DNA from: Stenotrophomonas koreensis
GTDB taxonomy: Bacteria; Pseudomonadota; Gammaproteobacteria; Xanthomonadales; Xanthomonadaceae
Assembly (NCBI RefSeq): GCF_001431525.1
Contig: NZ_LDJH01000027.1
Span: 1-64,000, forward strand
DNA length: 64,000 bases
Direction of reading: 5' to 3'
Of the stretch, positions 8,947 to 18,885 are shown one piece after another; position 1 is the stretch's first letter; every line of letters begins with the position of its first letter. The notes below the pieces were generated by a model. It searched no databases. It worked only from the letters and a program-made list of their open reading frames with translations, and was not told the DNA's origin. Position numbers and translations under genes: made by a program.

Positions 8947-10305
8947 TCAGTGCCCGTTGCGGCACTCGACAATGGCCATTGCCAGTTCCAGTGCCTGCTC
9001 GTAGTTGAGCCGCGGGTCGACCGTGGAGCGGTAGGCCCGCTCCAGATCACGCTCGGTCAGCTCGCGCGCACCACCAGTGCATTCGGTGACATCCTCGCCG
9101 GTCAGCTCCAGGTGTACCCCGCCCAGCCGCGTGCCCGCGGCCGCATGCAACGCAAAGGCCTGTTCGACCTCGCGCCGAATGTTGTCAAAGCGCCGGGTCT
9201 TGTAGCCATTGCCGGTGGATTCGGTATTGCCGTGCATCGCATCGCACAGCCACAGCACCCGGCGCCCATCGGCCTGCACCGCGCGCAGCAGCGGCGGCAG
9301 CCTGTCGGCAATCACATCGGCGCCCATGCGGTGGATGAAGGTCAACCGCCCGGGCTCATCGTTCGGGTTGAGCACATCGATCAGACGCAGCAGCTGGTCC
9401 GGTTGCACCGAAGGCCCGACCTTGACCGCGATCGGGTTGACCACCCCGCGCAGGTATTCCACATGCGCGCCATCAAGGGCGGCCGTGCGCATGCCGATCC
9501 ACGGGAAATGGGTGGACAGGTTGAACCAGCCGTCATGCCGCGGCACCCTGCGCGTCAGCGCCTGCTCGTAGGGCAGCAGCAAGGCTTCATGCGAGGTGAA
9601 GAAATCGGCGCGGTTGAGGTTGTGGATCGGCGCCCCGGACAGGGTCTGCATGAAGCGGATCGATTCGCGGATGGCATCGACCTGCTGCTGGTAACGCGCG
9701 GCCATCGGCGATTTTTTTGCCCAGGCCAGATCCCAGTACTCCGGATGGTTCAGGTCGGCAAAGCCGCCATCGATCAGGGCACGGACGAAATTCATCGTCA
9801 TCGCCGAATGCGCGTGCGCATCCAGCATGCGCTGCGGATCCGGCTGGCGCGCGGCCAGGGTGAACTCCGGTGCATTGATCACATCGCCGCGATAGCTGGG
9901 CAGGCTGACCCCATCACGGGTCTCGCTGTCGGCCGAGCGCGGCTTGGCGTACTGGCCGGCCATACGGCCGATGCGCACGACCGGCGTGCGCAGCCCGTGT
10001 ACCAGCACCAGGCTCATCTGCAGCAGGATCTTGAGCCGGTTGGAAATCACCTGCGACTGGCAATCAGCGAAATTTTCCGCGCAGTCACCGCCCTGCAGAA
10101 CGAAACGCTTGCCCTCCTGCGCCTCGGCCAGCTGCTGCTTGAGGCTGAGCACCTCCCAGCTGGTCACCAGCGGGGGCAGTTGCGACAACCGCGCCAGCGC
10201 CTGTTCCAGTGCGTGTGGATCGGGGTACTGCGGCATCTGCAATGCCGGACGCTGTTTCCAGCTGTCTGGCGCCCAGCCCTGGGCGCCGTACAAATCACTG
10301 CTCAT
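8947..10305 (-). CDS. Class II DAHP synthase (shikimate pathway entry)
   Basis: A 452-residue 3-deoxy-7-phosphoheptulonate synthase of the plant-like class II, joining phosphoenolpyruvate and erythrose 4-phosphate. Class-defining segments include LVTSWEV near the N-terminus, FVLQGGDCAENF (with the metal-binding Cys), RIGRMAGQYAKPRS, VGPSVQPDQLLRLIDVLNPNDEPGRLTFIHRMG and WLCDAMHGNT with a metal-binding His. The ATG at 10305 overlaps the dsbB stop by one base (TGATG), so the two are translationally coupled. The enzyme is unrelated in sequence to E. coli AroF/G/H, so I give no symbol. Confidence 0.92.
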   Translation of the reverse strand: MSSDLYGAQGWAPDSWKQRPALQMPQYPDPHALEQALARLSQLPPLVTSWEVLSLKQQLAEAQEGKRFVLQGGDCAENFADCQSQVISNRLKILLQMSLVLVHGLRTPVVRIGRMAGQYAKPRSADSETRDGVSLPSYRGDVINAPEFTLAARQPDPQRMLDAHAHSAMTMNFVRALIDGGFADLNHPEYWDLAWAKKSPMAARYQQQVDAIRESIRFMQTLSGAPIHNLNRADFFTSHEALLLPYEQALTRRVPRHDGWFNLSTHFPWIGMRTAALDGAHVEYLRGVVNPIAVKVGPSVQPDQLLRLIDVLNPNDEPGRLTFIHRMGADVIADRLPPLLRAVQADGRRVLWLCDAMHGNTESTGNGYKTRRFDNIRREVEQAFALHAAAGTRLGGVHLELTGEDVTECTGGARELTERDLERAYRSTVDPRLNYEQALELAMAIVECRNGH

Positions 10306-10814
10306 CAACCTTCCTTCCGCTTGACCATGGCACACAGCACCGCCCAGATCCCCAGCAGCAGGTACCACAGCAGGCACCACATCGGCATGGTCAGCCCCAG
10401 GAAGGTCCAATCGATGTCACCGCAGTTGCCGGTGGCCGTGAGTACGGTCCGGAAGGCTTCCAGCGGCCCCATGGTCTGGTTCAGGAATTCCAGCGGTGGG
10501 CCGCAGCTGGTCATGACATCCTGCGGCTGTGCCTGCACCCAGACATGCCGTCCGGCGATGCCGGCACCGATGGCCGCCACAATCGCCGCCAACACACCAT
10601 AGCTGAGCCGCCCGGGACGGTTGCGCGGCCCATGCAGGCCGGCCAGCAGGAACACCACCGCCAGCGCGGCGAAAGCCAGCCTCTGGTAGATGCACAACGA
10701 ACAGGGCTCCAGCCCCAGCCGCACCTGGGTGTAGACAGCGAACGCCAACAGACCGCCGCAGACTGCCGCGCCGAGCAGCATCTGCAGACGGAAATTCCAA
10801 CGCAAAGGATTCAT
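10305..10814 (-). CDS. dsbB: Disulfide bond formation protein DsbB
   Basis: A 169-residue inner-membrane protein with four predicted transmembrane helices. It carries the two periplasmic cysteine pairs of DsbB: C38-C41 in EPCSLC, and C104 with C131 in SCGPPLEF and GNCGDIDW. It passes electrons from DsbA to quinone, so it keeps periplasmic disulfide formation running. The quinone-binding Arg is probably in CIYQRLAF. It is the first gene of a two-gene unit with DAHP synthase. Confidence 0.93.
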   Translation of the reverse strand: MNPLRWNFRLQMLLGAAVCGGLLAFAVYTQVRLGLEPCSLCIYQRLAFAALAVVFLLAGLHGPRNRPGRLSYGVLAAIVAAIGAGIAGRHVWVQAQPQDVMTSCGPPLEFLNQTMGPLEAFRTVLTATGNCGDIDWTFLGLTMPMWCLLWYLLLGIWAVLCAMVKRKEG

Positions 10815-10907
10815 GCCAGTAGGTCCTGATACAACCTGGCAAGGGTAGCAGCCGAAGCAAACATCGTGCAGCTACAAACCGTTCCATTACGGGACAAACC
10901 GCAAAGA

Positions 10908-10932
10908 AAAACCCGGCACAAGGCCGGGCTTT
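10908..10932 (-). terminator. Terminator of the alpha operon (rplQ)
   Basis: On the minus strand a CCCGGC-type stem (10912-10917 with 10923-10928) is followed by TTTTTC. It lies 25 nt after the rplQ stop and closes the ribosomal protein array. Confidence 0.8.
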
Positions 10933-10956
10933 TCAGGGCAATGCTTGCGCTGCGGC

Positions 10957-11343
10957 TTATTCAGCCACTTCTTCAGCCACGGCGGCCGGCTGGTCAACCA
11001 GCTGGGCGTAGGCCATCGGAGCATTGTCACCAGCGCGGAAGCCGCACTTGAGCAGACGCAGGTAGCCGCCCGGACGGGTGGCGTAACGCGGGCCGAGCAC
11101 GGTGAACAGGATGCCGACGGCTTCCTGGTCACGCAGGCGGGCAAACGCCAGACGACGGTTGGCGACCGAATCAACCTTGGCCAGGGTGATCAACGGCTCG
11201 GCAACGCGGCGCAGTTCCTTGGCCTTCGGCAGGGTGGTCTTGATGGTGCCAACCTTGAACAGCGAGGCGGCCATGTTCTTGAACATGGCTTCGCGGTGAG
11301 CGCTGGTACGGCTGAACTTACGACCCGACTTCATGTGACGCAT
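10957..11343 (-). CDS. rplQ: 50S ribosomal protein L17
   Basis: A 128-residue L17 beginning [17 protein letters not shown], the family signature, and of normal length. L17 sits near the peptide exit tunnel. It is the last gene of the alpha unit; a 152-nt gap containing no gene separates it from rpoA, longer than other gaps here. Confidence 0.97.
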   Translation of the reverse strand: MRHMKSGRKFSRTSAHREAMFKNMAASLFKVGTIKTTLPKAKELRRVAEPLITLAKVDSVANRRLAFARLRDQEAVGILFTVLGPRYATRPGGYLRLLKCGFRAGDNAPMAYAQLVDQPAAVAEEVAE

Positions 11344-11495
11344 GATCGATATTCCTTAAATGGTGTAACTGATGTAAATCGCTGTGTGTGTGGTGCTCCG
11401 CACCGGGTGGACTACGCTGGTCCAGTTCCGGTCCTCCTGACCGGATAAAAGCACCGCGGGCGCAGGGCCCGCGGTGCCATCAGTAACTACTTCAA

Positions 11496-12494
11496 TCAAC
11501 CAAGCATGCCGTGGCTGGCAACACCGGCCGGCGGCCAGTTTTCCAGCTTCATCCCGAGAGACAGGCCGCGCTGTGCCAGCACTTCCTTGATCTCGGTCAG
11601 CGACTTCTTGCCCAGATTCGGGGTCTTGAGCAGCTCTACCTCGGTCTTCTGGATCAGATCGCCGATGTAATAAATGCTTTCAGCCTTCAGGCAGTTGGCC
11701 GAACGCACAGTCAACTCCAGGTCATCGATCGGGCGCAGCAGCACCGGATCCACGCCGTTGTTGGTGGGCTTGGCAGCGCCACGGTCACGGTGGGTGAAAT
11801 CACCGAAGACCGACAGCTGATCGGTCAGGATGTCGGCCGCAGTGCGGACGGCTTCCTCGGCATCGATCGTGCCGTTGGTATCAATATCCAGGACCAGCTT
11901 GTCCAGGTCGGTACGCTGTTCCACACGTGCGGCTTCCACCGCATAGGCAACACGGCGAACCGGCGAGAACGAGGCGTCAAGCACCAGACGACCGATGGCA
12001 CGGGTTTCTTCGTCCGGACGGCGGCGTGCAGCAGCCGGCTGGTAGCCGAAACCACGCTCGACCTTCAGACGCATGTTCAGCGCCACGTCCTTGGTCAAGT
12101 TGCAGATCACATGGTCGCCATTGAGGACTTCCACATTGTGGTCGACCTTGATGTCGGCAGCAGTGACAACACCGGGGCCCTGCTTGCTCAGCGACAGCAT
12201 CGCGCTGTCACCGCTGTGCATGCGGATGGCGACATCCTTGAGGTTCAGCAGAACCTCCAGCACATCTTCCTGCAGGCCTTCGACGGTGGTGTACTCATGG
12301 AGCACGCCGTCGATTTCCACCTCGGTAATGGCGAAGCCGGGGATGGACGACAGCAGCACCCGACGCAGGGCATTGCCCAGCGTATGCCCATACCCGCGTT
12401 CCAGCGGTTCGATGACCACTTTGGCGCGGGTATCGGTAAGACGTTCGATCTGCGGACCGCGAGGACGCAGAACCTGATTGGCGGTAACCGTCAT
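11496..12494 (-). CDS. rpoA: RNA polymerase alpha subunit
   Basis: A 332-residue alpha subunit. The N-terminal dimerisation domain contains [19 protein letters not shown] (residues about 32-50). The C-terminal domain, after a linker near 240, holds [17 protein letters not shown] and the helix-hairpin-helix segment [28 protein letters not shown] that contacts UP-element DNA and activators. The usual position between rpsD and rplQ is kept. Confidence 0.98.
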   Translation of the reverse strand: MTVTANQVLRPRGPQIERLTDTRAKVVIEPLERGYGHTLGNALRRVLLSSIPGFAITEVEIDGVLHEYTTVEGLQEDVLEVLLNLKDVAIRMHSGDSAMLSLSKQGPGVVTAADIKVDHNVEVLNGDHVICNLTKDVALNMRLKVERGFGYQPAAARRRPDEETRAIGRLVLDASFSPVRRVAYAVEAARVEQRTDLDKLVLDIDTNGTIDAEEAVRTAADILTDQLSVFGDFTHRDRGAAKPTNNGVDPVLLRPIDDLELTVRSANCLKAESIYYIGDLIQKTEVELLKTPNLGKKSLTEIKEVLAQRGLSLGMKLENWPPAGVASHGMLG

Positions 12495-12552
12495 ATTTGC
12501 GGGTTCTCCTGCGAACCCCCGAAGTGCAACTCCGGGGGCTCTCCAAAGTGAA

Positions 12553-13185
12553 TTACTTCGAATACAACTCGATGATCAGAGCTTCGTTGATATCCGAAGG
12601 CAGGTCGGCGCGATCCGGGACAGCCTTGAAGATGCCGGTGAACTTCTTCGCATCGACTTCAACCCAGGACGGGTTCAGGTCATGCTGTTCGGCAACGGTC
12701 AGGGCTTCCTGGACGCGCAGCTGCTTGGCAGCCTTTTCCGACAGGGCAACGACGTCGCCAGCCTTGACCTGGTAGGAGGCCAGGTTGACCGACTTGCCGT
12801 TGACGGTCACGCCGCGGTGGCTGACCAGCTGACGGGCGGCCGGACGGGTAACAGCAAAACCCATGCGGTAGACAACGTTGTCCAGGCGGGTTTCCAGCAA
12901 CTGCAGCAGGTTCTCGCCGGTGTTGCCCTTCTTGGTCGAGGCCTTCTTGTAGTAGTTGCGGAACTGACGCTCCAGCAGGCCGTAGATGCGCTTGACCTTC
13001 TGCTTTTCACGCAGCTGGGTAGCGTAGTCGGACAGCTTGCCCTTACGGGTATTGGTTGCGCCGTGCTGGCCGGGCTTCTGCTCCAGCTTGCACTTGGAAT
13101 CCAGAGCGCGGGCGGGGCTCTTCAGCGACAGGTCAGCGCCTTCGCGACGAGCGAGCTTACAGGTAGGACCGATATAACGAGCCAT
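12553..13185 (-). CDS. rpsD: 30S ribosomal protein S4
   Basis: A 210-residue primary 16S rRNA-binding protein starting [16 protein letters not shown]. Only two N-terminal Cys (9 and 32) are visible, so it is the zinc-free form. An S4 RNA-binding domain starts near [12 protein letters not shown]. In E. coli S4 also represses the alpha operon by binding the rpsM leader; a long structured gap lies at the equivalent place here. Confidence 0.98.
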   Translation of the reverse strand: MARYIGPTCKLARREGADLSLKSPARALDSKCKLEQKPGQHGATNTRKGKLSDYATQLREKQKVKRIYGLLERQFRNYYKKASTKKGNTGENLLQLLETRLDNVVYRMGFAVTRPAARQLVSHRGVTVNGKSVNLASYQVKAGDVVALSEKAAKQLRVQEALTVAEQHDLNPSWVEVDAKKFTGIFKAVPDRADLPSDINEALIIELYSK

Positions 13186-13200
13186 TTCTTTATCGCTCCT

Positions 13201-13593
13201 TTAGACGCGACGCTTCTTCGGCGGACGGCACCCGTTGTGCGGGATTGGCGTCACGTCGATGATGTTGGTGATCTTGTAGCCGACGTTGTTCAACGAACGC
13301 ACGGCCGACTCACGACCCGGACCCGGGCCCTTGATGCGGACTTCCAGCGACTTCACGCCGTAATCCAGGGCAGCACGGCCGGCCTTCTCGGCAGCAACCT
13401 GGGCAGCGAACGGAGTCGACTTGCGCGAGCCACGGAAACCAGCGCCACCGGAGGTGGCCCAGGACAGAGCATTGCCCTGGCGGTCGGTGATGGTCACGAT
13501 GGTGTTGTTGAACGAAGCGTGGACGTGGGCGACGCCGTCGGTGACGACGCGCTTGATCTTCTTCTTGGTCTGCTTAGCAGCGGGCTTAGCCAT
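13201..13593 (-). CDS. rpsK: 30S ribosomal protein S11
   Basis: A 130-residue S11 with the signature [19 protein letters not shown] and the conserved C-terminus [13 protein letters not shown]. It forms part of the 30S platform. It lies 14 nt downstream of rpsM and 15 nt upstream of rpsD. Confidence 0.98.
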   Translation of the reverse strand: MAKPAAKQTKKKIKRVVTDGVAHVHASFNNTIVTITDRQGNALSWATSGGAGFRGSRKSTPFAAQVAAEKAGRAALDYGVKSLEVRIKGPGPGRESAVRSLNNVGYKITNIIDVTPIPHNGCRPPKKRRV

Positions 13594-13607
13594 GTTGTTC
13601 TAGTCCC

Positions 13608-13964
13608 TTACTTCTTCAGAGCCTTGCGCGGACCCTTGCGGGTGCGTGCATTGGTCTTGGTACGCTGACCGCGCAGCGGCAGGCCGCGACGATGGCGCAG
13701 GCCGCGGTAGCAGCCCAAGTCCATCAGGCGCTTGATAGCGATACCGATTTCGCGACGCAGGTCGCCTTCGACGATGTACTTGCCGATCTCGGCGCGCAGG
13801 CGCTCGATTTCCGGCTCGGACAGGTCACGGATCTTGGTGGTCGTAGCAACGCCTGCGACTTCGCAGACCTTCTTCGAACGGGTACGGCCAATGCCGTAAA
13901 TGCTTTGCAACCCGACCCAGACATGCTTCTGGGCTGGCAGGTTGACGCCTGCAATACGCGCCAT
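13608..13964 (-). CDS. rpsM: 30S ribosomal protein S13
   Basis: A 118-residue S13 starting [14 protein letters not shown], with the basic C-terminal tail [16 protein letters not shown] that reaches the A- and P-site tRNAs. It is the first gene of the alpha cluster and is preceded by a 337-nt gap. No rpmJ (L36) gene lies between secY and rpsM, unlike in E. coli. Confidence 0.98.
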   Translation of the reverse strand: MARIAGVNLPAQKHVWVGLQSIYGIGRTRSKKVCEVAGVATTTKIRDLSEPEIERLRAEIGKYIVEGDLRREIGIAIKRLMDLGCYRGLRHRRGLPLRGQRTKTNARTRKGPRKALKK

Positions 13965-14301
13965 TACGCGGTTCTCCAGCTGAGTGTTGACCGACTGCGC
14001 ACACGAAAGGCGCAGAGCCGGCAGGATGGATCAAAAAATGAACGTGCGATTGTACAGGTTCCGGTTTGCATTGAAACCCAGCGTCAGAAAGCACACGCGG
14101 GGTCCGGCATGGGGAGTGTGCCCATGCTCCGGCGCCGGACTTGGCTGGCCTGCAGTTGCCTGCGTACCGTTTGCGCTACTCCCGCGCAAAACAACCAATG
14201 TCTCACCCCCACCCGGAACCGCTGCGGGGGCCGCCCTTCGTTTGGAGAGCGAACCGCGTAACGGAAAGCTCTCGCACAAGAAGAGGAAATTGTAACAGCG
14301 A
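13965..14301 (-). promoter_or_regulatory. Structured secY-rpsM gap, possible alpha-operon leader
   Basis: This 337-nt stretch has no gene. On the minus strand a TACAAT hexamer (14049-14054) sits 85 nt before rpsM with only a weak -35. Further upstream, 14102-14140 holds a hairpin whose right arm CCCATGCCGGAC can pair with a left arm split in two, giving alternative folds. In E. coli S4 represses translation of rpsM from a pseudoknot just upstream; whether this leader does the same is inference from position. Confidence 0.4.
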
Positions 14302-15648
14302 TCAACCGCGAGCGAAACCACCGCGATTGCCACCCTTCAGGTTGGCCTTTTTCAGCAGGCTCTCATACTGATGGCTCATCAGGTGGGCCTGCAGCTGGGC
14401 GATGAAATCCATCACCACCACGACCACGATCAACAGCGAGGTGCCACCGAAGTAGAACGAGGTACCCAGCTGGGCGCGCAGCATTTCCGGCAGCAGGCAG
14501 ACGATGATCAGGTAGATCGCGCCAGCGGCAGTCAGGCGGGTCAGCACACCGTCGATGTAGTCGGCAGTGGCCTTGCCCGGACGCAGACCCGGGATCAGGG
14601 CACCCTGCTTCTTCAGGTTGTCGGCGGTTTCCTGGCTGTTGAACACCAGTGCGGTGTAGAAGAAGGCAAAACCAGCAATCAGCGCACCGAACACGATCAT
14701 GTACAGCGGCTCGCCCGGGGCCAGGGCATTGGCGATCTTCTGCAGCCAGTTCGCCTCGGCAGCCTGGCCGGACCACAGGGCAACGGTGCCCGGGAAGGCA
14801 AGGATCGAGGAGGCAAAGATCGCCGGGATCACGCCCGCCATGTTCAGCTTGAGCGGCAGGAACGAGGTCTGGTTCATGTAGGCATTGCGACCACCCTGAC
14901 GACGGGCATAGTTGATCGTAATGCGGCGCTGGCCGCGCTCGACGAACACCACCAGGTAGGTGAACGCCAGCACCACCACGGTGATGATCAGCAGCGAGAT
15001 GAAGCTCATGTCGCCATTGCGGAACGCGCCGAGGGTCTGGATGACCGCTGCCGGCAGGCCGGCCACGATGCCGGCGAAAATGATCAGGGAAACACCGTTG
15101 CCGATGCCGCGCTCGGTAACCTGCTCGCCCACCCACATCAGGAACATGGTGCCGGCAGTCAGCGCAACAACAGCGGTGAAGACAAACATCGGGCCCGGGT
15201 TATAGACCACCGGCACACCGCCGGAGGACTGGCCCTGCAGCGCCAGCGCGATCGAACCACCCTGCACGATCGCCAGCAGTACCGCACCGATGCGCGAATA
15301 CTGGGTGATCTTGCGGCGACCCGATTCACCTTCCTTCTGCAGCGACTTCAACGTCGGGAAGATATGTACCGCCAGCTGCATCACGATCGATGCCGAAATG
15401 TACGGCATCACGTTCAGCGCAAAGATACTCAGGCGAGCCAGGGCGCCACCGCTGAACATGTTGAACATGTCGACGATGCCGCCCTGGGTTTCCATGAGCG
15501 CAAGCATGGCATCGGGGTTGACGCCGGGCACCGGGATGTAGCAACCGATGCGGTAGACGATCAACGCCCCGATGACAAACAGAAGACGCTGGCGAAGTTC
15601 GGTGAACTTACCAGAGCCGCCGAGGTTTCCAATGCCAGCTTGCGCCAT
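14302..15648 (-). CDS. secY: Protein translocase subunit SecY
   Basis: A 448-residue SecY with ten predicted transmembrane helices, the pore of the Sec translocon. The N-terminal helix region [17 protein letters not shown] and the plug-region segment [29 protein letters not shown] are typical. It lies 7 nt after rplO, as in the E. coli spc operon. Confidence 0.98.
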   Translation of the reverse strand: MAQAGIGNLGGSGKFTELRQRLLFVIGALIVYRIGCYIPVPGVNPDAMLALMETQGGIVDMFNMFSGGALARLSIFALNVMPYISASIVMQLAVHIFPTLKSLQKEGESGRRKITQYSRIGAVLLAIVQGGSIALALQGQSSGGVPVVYNPGPMFVFTAVVALTAGTMFLMWVGEQVTERGIGNGVSLIIFAGIVAGLPAAVIQTLGAFRNGDMSFISLLIITVVVLAFTYLVVFVERGQRRITINYARRQGGRNAYMNQTSFLPLKLNMAGVIPAIFASSILAFPGTVALWSGQAAEANWLQKIANALAPGEPLYMIVFGALIAGFAFFYTALVFNSQETADNLKKQGALIPGLRPGKATADYIDGVLTRLTAAGAIYLIIVCLLPEMLRAQLGTSFYFGGTSLLIVVVVVMDFIAQLQAHLMSHQYESLLKKANLKGGNRGGFARG

Positions 15649-15655
15649 GTCTCAC

Positions 15656-16099
15656 TTACTCCTGGATGCTGCCGCCGGCAGCTTCAATAGCAGCCTTGGC
15701 ACCAGCCGTGGCAGCAATACCCTTCAGCACGAACGCCTTGGTCAGCTCACCCTTGACGACCAGCTTGGCCTTCTTGGCGGTGGTCGACACCAGGCCGGCT
15801 TCGCGCAGCACGGCGAAGGTGACTTCACCGGCTTCCAGCTTGTCCAGCTGATAGGTCAGCACTTCAGCGGTCAGCTTGGCAATCGGCGAACGGAAACCGA
15901 TCTTCGGCAGACGACGCTGCATCGGGGTCTGGCCGCCTTCGAAGCCAGCCTTGATCTTGCCGCCACCCTTGCGGGCGAACGAACCCTTGTGGCCGCGGCC
16001 GCAGGTCTTGCCCAGGCCCGAACCGATACCACGACCGACGCGGGTGCGCTCGGTACGTGCGCCGGCAGCCGGCGCCAGGTCATTAAGACGCATAGTCAT
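15656..16099 (-). CDS. rplO: 50S ribosomal protein L15
   Basis: A 147-residue L15 with the Gly/Arg-rich N-terminal segment TRVGRGIGSGLGKTCGRGHKG that runs into 23S rRNA, and a globular C-terminus. Normal length and position between rpmD and secY. Confidence 0.98.
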   Translation of the reverse strand: MTMRLNDLAPAAGARTERTRVGRGIGSGLGKTCGRGHKGSFARKGGGKIKAGFEGGQTPMQRRLPKIGFRSPIAKLTAEVLTYQLDKLEAGEVTFAVLREAGLVSTTAKKAKLVVKGELTKAFVLKGIAATAGAKAAIEAAGGSIQE

Positions 16100-16105
16100 G
16101 GTCTA

Positions 16106-16297
16106 TTACTCCTCGACCTTAACCAGGTAGGACACCTTGTTGATCAGACCGCGAACCTGCGGGCTGTCCTTCAAGGTACGAACCGAGTTGAGCTTGTTCA
16201 GGCCCAGAGCCTTCACCGAAAGACGGTGACGGGACTGGGTACCGCGCAGGCCACCGACCAGACGGACGGTGACGGTCTTGACGTTGTCATTAGCCAT
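16106..16297 (-). CDS. rpmD: 50S ribosomal protein L30
   Basis: A 63-residue L30 with the family core [27 protein letters not shown]. Its start lies inside the end of rpsE (8-nt overlap), suggesting translational coupling. Confidence 0.97.
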   Translation of the reverse strand: MANDNVKTVTVRLVGGLRGTQSRHRLSVKALGLNKLNSVRTLKDSPQVRGLINKVSYLVKVEE

Positions 16298-16832
16298 GGA
16301 TCAGATCCTCCACCTTCTTGCCGCGCTTGGCAGCAATACGGGCCGGCGACTGGGCTTCGGACAGACCCTTCAGGGTTGCACGGACCAGGTTGATCGGGTT
16401 GCGCGAACCGGTGGCCTTGGCCAGCACGTTCTTCACACCGACAGCTTCCAGCACGGCACGCATGGCGCCGCCGGCAATGACGCCGGTACCTTCCGAAGCC
16501 GGCTGCATGAACACGCGAGCGGCGCCATGGCCCGACTTCACGGTATGGAACAGGGTGCCATTGTTCAGCTCGACGCTGATCATGTTCTTGCGGGCCTGCT
16601 CCATCGACTTCTGGATGGCGACCGGCACTTCGCGTGCCTTGCCGTAGCCGAAGCCGACCTTGCCTTCGCCATCGCCGACCACGGTCAGCGCAGTGAAGGT
16701 GAACTGACGACCACCCTTGACGGTCTTGCTGACGCGGTTGACCGCGACCAGCTTTTCGGTCATGCCGTCATCGACTTTTTCTTCGCGGTTGCGGTCGCGA
16801 TCGCGACCCCGCGACTGACGTTCTTCTGCCAT
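16290..16832 (-). CDS. rpsE: 30S ribosomal protein S5
   Basis: A 180-residue S5 with the double-stranded-RNA-like domain ([18 protein letters not shown]) and the S5 C-terminal domain with [22 protein letters not shown]. The first 22 residues ([15 protein letters not shown]) are an Arg/Asp-rich extension relative to E. coli, as in Xanthomonas. The gene is preceded by a 162-nt structured gap. Confidence 0.98.
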   Translation of the reverse strand: MAEERQSRGRDRDRNREEKVDDGMTEKLVAVNRVSKTVKGGRQFTFTALTVVGDGEGKVGFGYGKAREVPVAIQKSMEQARKNMISVELNNGTLFHTVKSGHGAARVFMQPASEGTGVIAGGAMRAVLEAVGVKNVLAKATGSRNPINLVRATLKGLSEAQSPARIAAKRGKKVEDLIHG

Positions 16833-16961
16833 GAGAATTCCTAGTGAGTTGAAGTATGTACGGCGTCCAGCGCCGCTTATAGTTGTGAGTTACCGCATTG
16901 ATCCACTGAGCGCTGCAGAAGAGCAACAGTGTCCGGCACAACCCGTACCGGCGGGCAGGAC

Positions 16962-16987
16962 AAAGCGCGACGTATGCGCCGCGCTTT
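16962..16987 (-). promoter_or_regulatory. Hairpin in the rplR-rpsE gap
   Basis: An 8-bp stem AAAGCGCG/CGCGCTTT with a 10-nt loop lies just after the rplR stop. It lacks a T-run, so it is an attenuator or processing site at most. The 162-nt gap holding it is much longer than the 6-33 nt typical of this cluster. Confidence 0.45.
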
Positions 16988-16994
16988 GCTTCAA

Positions 16995-17348
16995 TCAGAA
17001 CTGCAGGCCGGCTTCGCGGGCAGCGTCTGCCAGGGCCTTGATGCGGCCATGGAAACGGTAACCGGAACGGTCAAAGGCAACCTTTTCGATGCCAGCGGCC
17101 AGGGCGCGCTCGGCAACGATCTTGCCAACCTTGGCGGCGGCATCGGCGTTCTTGCCGTTCTTCAGACCTTCAGCCACTTCGGCCTGGGTGGTGTTGGCAG
17201 CAGCCAGCACCTTGGAGCCGTCAGCAGTGAAAACCTGTGCATACAGGTGCTGGCCGGTGCGCAGAACCGACAGACGAGCCACACCCAGATTGCGGATGTG
17301 CGAACGGGTCGACTTGGCGCGACGCAGGCGGGCGATGTTCTTGTTCAT
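16995..17348 (-). CDS. rplR: 50S ribosomal protein L18
   Basis: A 117-residue L18, the 5S rRNA-binding protein, starting [19 protein letters not shown] and ending with the conserved [24 protein letters not shown]. It follows rplF by 33 nt. Confidence 0.98.
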   Translation of the reverse strand: MNKNIARLRRAKSTRSHIRNLGVARLSVLRTGQHLYAQVFTADGSKVLAAANTTQAEVAEGLKNGKNADAAAKVGKIVAERALAAGIEKVAFDRSGYRFHGRIKALADAAREAGLQF

Positions 17349-17381
17349 TTTCTTTGTCCTCGAAAGCTGAAAACCTAGTGA

Positions 17382-17909
17382 TTAGGCCTTCTTGGCTTCC
17401 TTGCGAATGATGACTTCACCAGCGTACTTCACACCCTTGCCCTTGTAGGGCTCCGGCGGACGGTAGCCGCGGATCTTGGCGGCAGCTTCACCGACAGCCT
17501 GCTTGTCCGCGCCCTGGACCAGAATTTCGGTCTGGGTCGGGGTCGACAGGGTGATGCCTTCCGGGGCAACGAAGACCACCGGATGGGAGAAGCCCAACGA
17601 CAGGTTCAGGTCCTTGCCCTGCATCGCAGCGCGGTAACCCACGCCGACCAGCTCCAGCTTCTTTTCGAAGCCTTCGGAAACGCCCTTGACCATGTTGGCC
17701 AGAATGGCGCGCACGGTGCCGGCCAGGGCCACCAGTTCGGCATTCTCGGTCTTCAGGGTGGCAACGCCGTCTTCAATGACGACATCGATGCCGGCATCCT
17801 TGGTCAGCGACAGGGTGCCCTTCGGGCCCTTGACGGTGATCAGTTCCGGGGCAACGTTCAGTTCAACACCCTTGGCCAGGGTGACCGGCTTCTTGGCTAC
17901 ACGGGACAT
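17382..17909 (-). CDS. rplF: 50S ribosomal protein L6
   Basis: A 175-residue L6 with two repeated domains. The C-terminal signature [24 protein letters not shown] is intact. It binds 23S rRNA near the factor-binding site. It starts 15 nt after rpsH. Confidence 0.98.
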   Translation of the reverse strand: MSRVAKKPVTLAKGVELNVAPELITVKGPKGTLSLTKDAGIDVVIEDGVATLKTENAELVALAGTVRAILANMVKGVSEGFEKKLELVGVGYRAAMQGKDLNLSLGFSHPVVFVAPEGITLSTPTQTEILVQGADKQAVGEAAAKIRGYRPPEPYKGKGVKYAGEVIIRKEAKKA

Positions 17910-17924
17910 TATTCGATTACTCCC

Positions 17925-18323
17925 TTAGGCCACGAAGCACAGGACTTCACCGCCGACGCCCTGCTGGCGCGCCTGCGCATCGGTCATGATGCCCTTGGAG
18001 GTGGAGATGATGGCAATACCCAGGCCGTTCATGACCTTCGGCAGATCGCTCTTGCCGCGGTACTGGCGCAGGCCCGAACGCGAGAAGCGCTTCAGGGTCT
18101 CGATGACCGGCTTGCCTTCGAAGTACTTCAGGGTGATTTCCAGCTCAGCCTTGTTGTTGGCCAGCTGGGTGACGGTCACGTCGGTGATGTAACCCTCGTC
18201 CTTCAGGACCTGGGCGATCGCCAACTTGATCTTGGAGGCCGGGGCCTTCACCGTCTTCTTGCCAACTGCGGCCGCATTTTTGATGCGAACCAGCAGGTCG
18301 GCGATGGGATCAGTCATGCTCAT
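17925..18323 (-). CDS. rpsH: 30S ribosomal protein S8
   Basis: A 132-residue S8 starting [17 protein letters not shown] and ending with the conserved [26 protein letters not shown]. The ATG at 18323 has AAGG 7 nt upstream; an in-frame extension of 27 residues upstream has no homology. In E. coli S8 represses the spc operon from the rplE leader. Here rpsH is unusual in being the first gene after a strong hairpin. Confidence 0.97.
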   Translation of the reverse strand: MSMTDPIADLLVRIKNAAAVGKKTVKAPASKIKLAIAQVLKDEGYITDVTVTQLANNKAELEITLKYFEGKPVIETLKRFSRSGLRQYRGKSDLPKVMNGLGIAIISTSKGIMTDAQARQQGVGGEVLCFVA

Positions 18324-18440
18324 GTGCTTACCTTTGAGTGCACCGATATCCGCTTTCGCGAAAATCCGTTGTCTCCTGGGATTGGGCCAGGCCCCTTCAA
18401 ACACCCACGCTCACGCCTGTAAACGCGGGCAAGACGCGGG

Positions 18441-18446
18441 AGTATA
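18441..18446 (-). promoter_or_regulatory. Possible internal spc promoter (-10 element)
   Basis: Minus-strand TATACT followed by CCCGCGTCTTG. This 17-base run matches the -10/discriminator of the rpsJ promoter (25279-25295) at 15 positions. No good -35 is visible because a hairpin occupies that place. Confidence 0.4.
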
Positions 18447-18451
18447 CGACA

Positions 18452-18479
18452 AAAGAGCCCGGGTTGCCCCGGGCTCTTT
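18452..18479 (-). terminator. Terminator-like hairpin between rpsN and rpsH
   Basis: A perfect 12-bp stem (18452-18463 with 18468-18479, 4-nt loop) followed on the minus strand by TTTTG. Located inside the spc cluster, it should stop or attenuate transcription coming from the S10 promoter before rpsH. A second stem (GCCCCGTC 18521-18528, GACGGGGC 18547-18554) lies just upstream. Confidence 0.75.
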
Positions 18480-18562
18480 GAAAAACTTTCAGGTTCAGGG
18501 GGCTTTCACCCCCATCCCCTGCCCCGTCCAATGGCCTGAACCAGGTGACGGGGCGGCACTTC

Positions 18563-18868
18563 TTACCAGCTGGCCTTGCGCAGGCCCGGCACGTCACCAC
18601 GCATGGTGGCTTCACGCAGCTTGTTGCGGCCCAGGCCGAACTTGCTGTAGACGGCGCGCGGGCGGCCCGACAGGGCACAACGGGTACGCTGACGGCACGG
18701 CGACGAGTCACGCGGCAGCTGTGCAAGCTTGCTGGCGGCGTTGAACTTGTCTTCGAACGAAGCATCGGTGCTGGCGATGATCTTCTTCAGCGCAGCACGC
18801 TTGTCAGCGAACTTCTTGGCCAGCTTTACCCGCTTGATGTCGCGGTTGACCATGGAGGTCTTTGCCAT
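18563..18868 (-). CDS. rpsN: 30S ribosomal protein S14
   Basis: A 101-residue S14 of the long, zinc-independent form: the CxxC pairs of the zinc form are missing. The C-terminus [24 protein letters not shown] is the family signature. It follows rplE by 17 nt and is followed by a 239-nt gap with strong secondary structure. Confidence 0.98.
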   Translation of the reverse strand: MAKTSMVNRDIKRVKLAKKFADKRAALKKIIASTDASFEDKFNAASKLAQLPRDSSPCRQRTRCALSGRPRAVYSKFGLGRNKLREATMRGDVPGLRKASW

Positions 18869-18885
18869 TTCGGTTTCCTCGACTA

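Noticed and set aside
6843..9050. A 735-codon minus-strand frame opposite typA
   Set aside because: Antisense shadow of typA that runs through both its promoter region and terminator; no recognisable domain.
13965..14301. A hidden rpmJ (L36) gene between secY and rpsM
   Set aside because: No frame in the gap encodes the short Lys/Arg-rich L36 sequence with its Cys/His motif.
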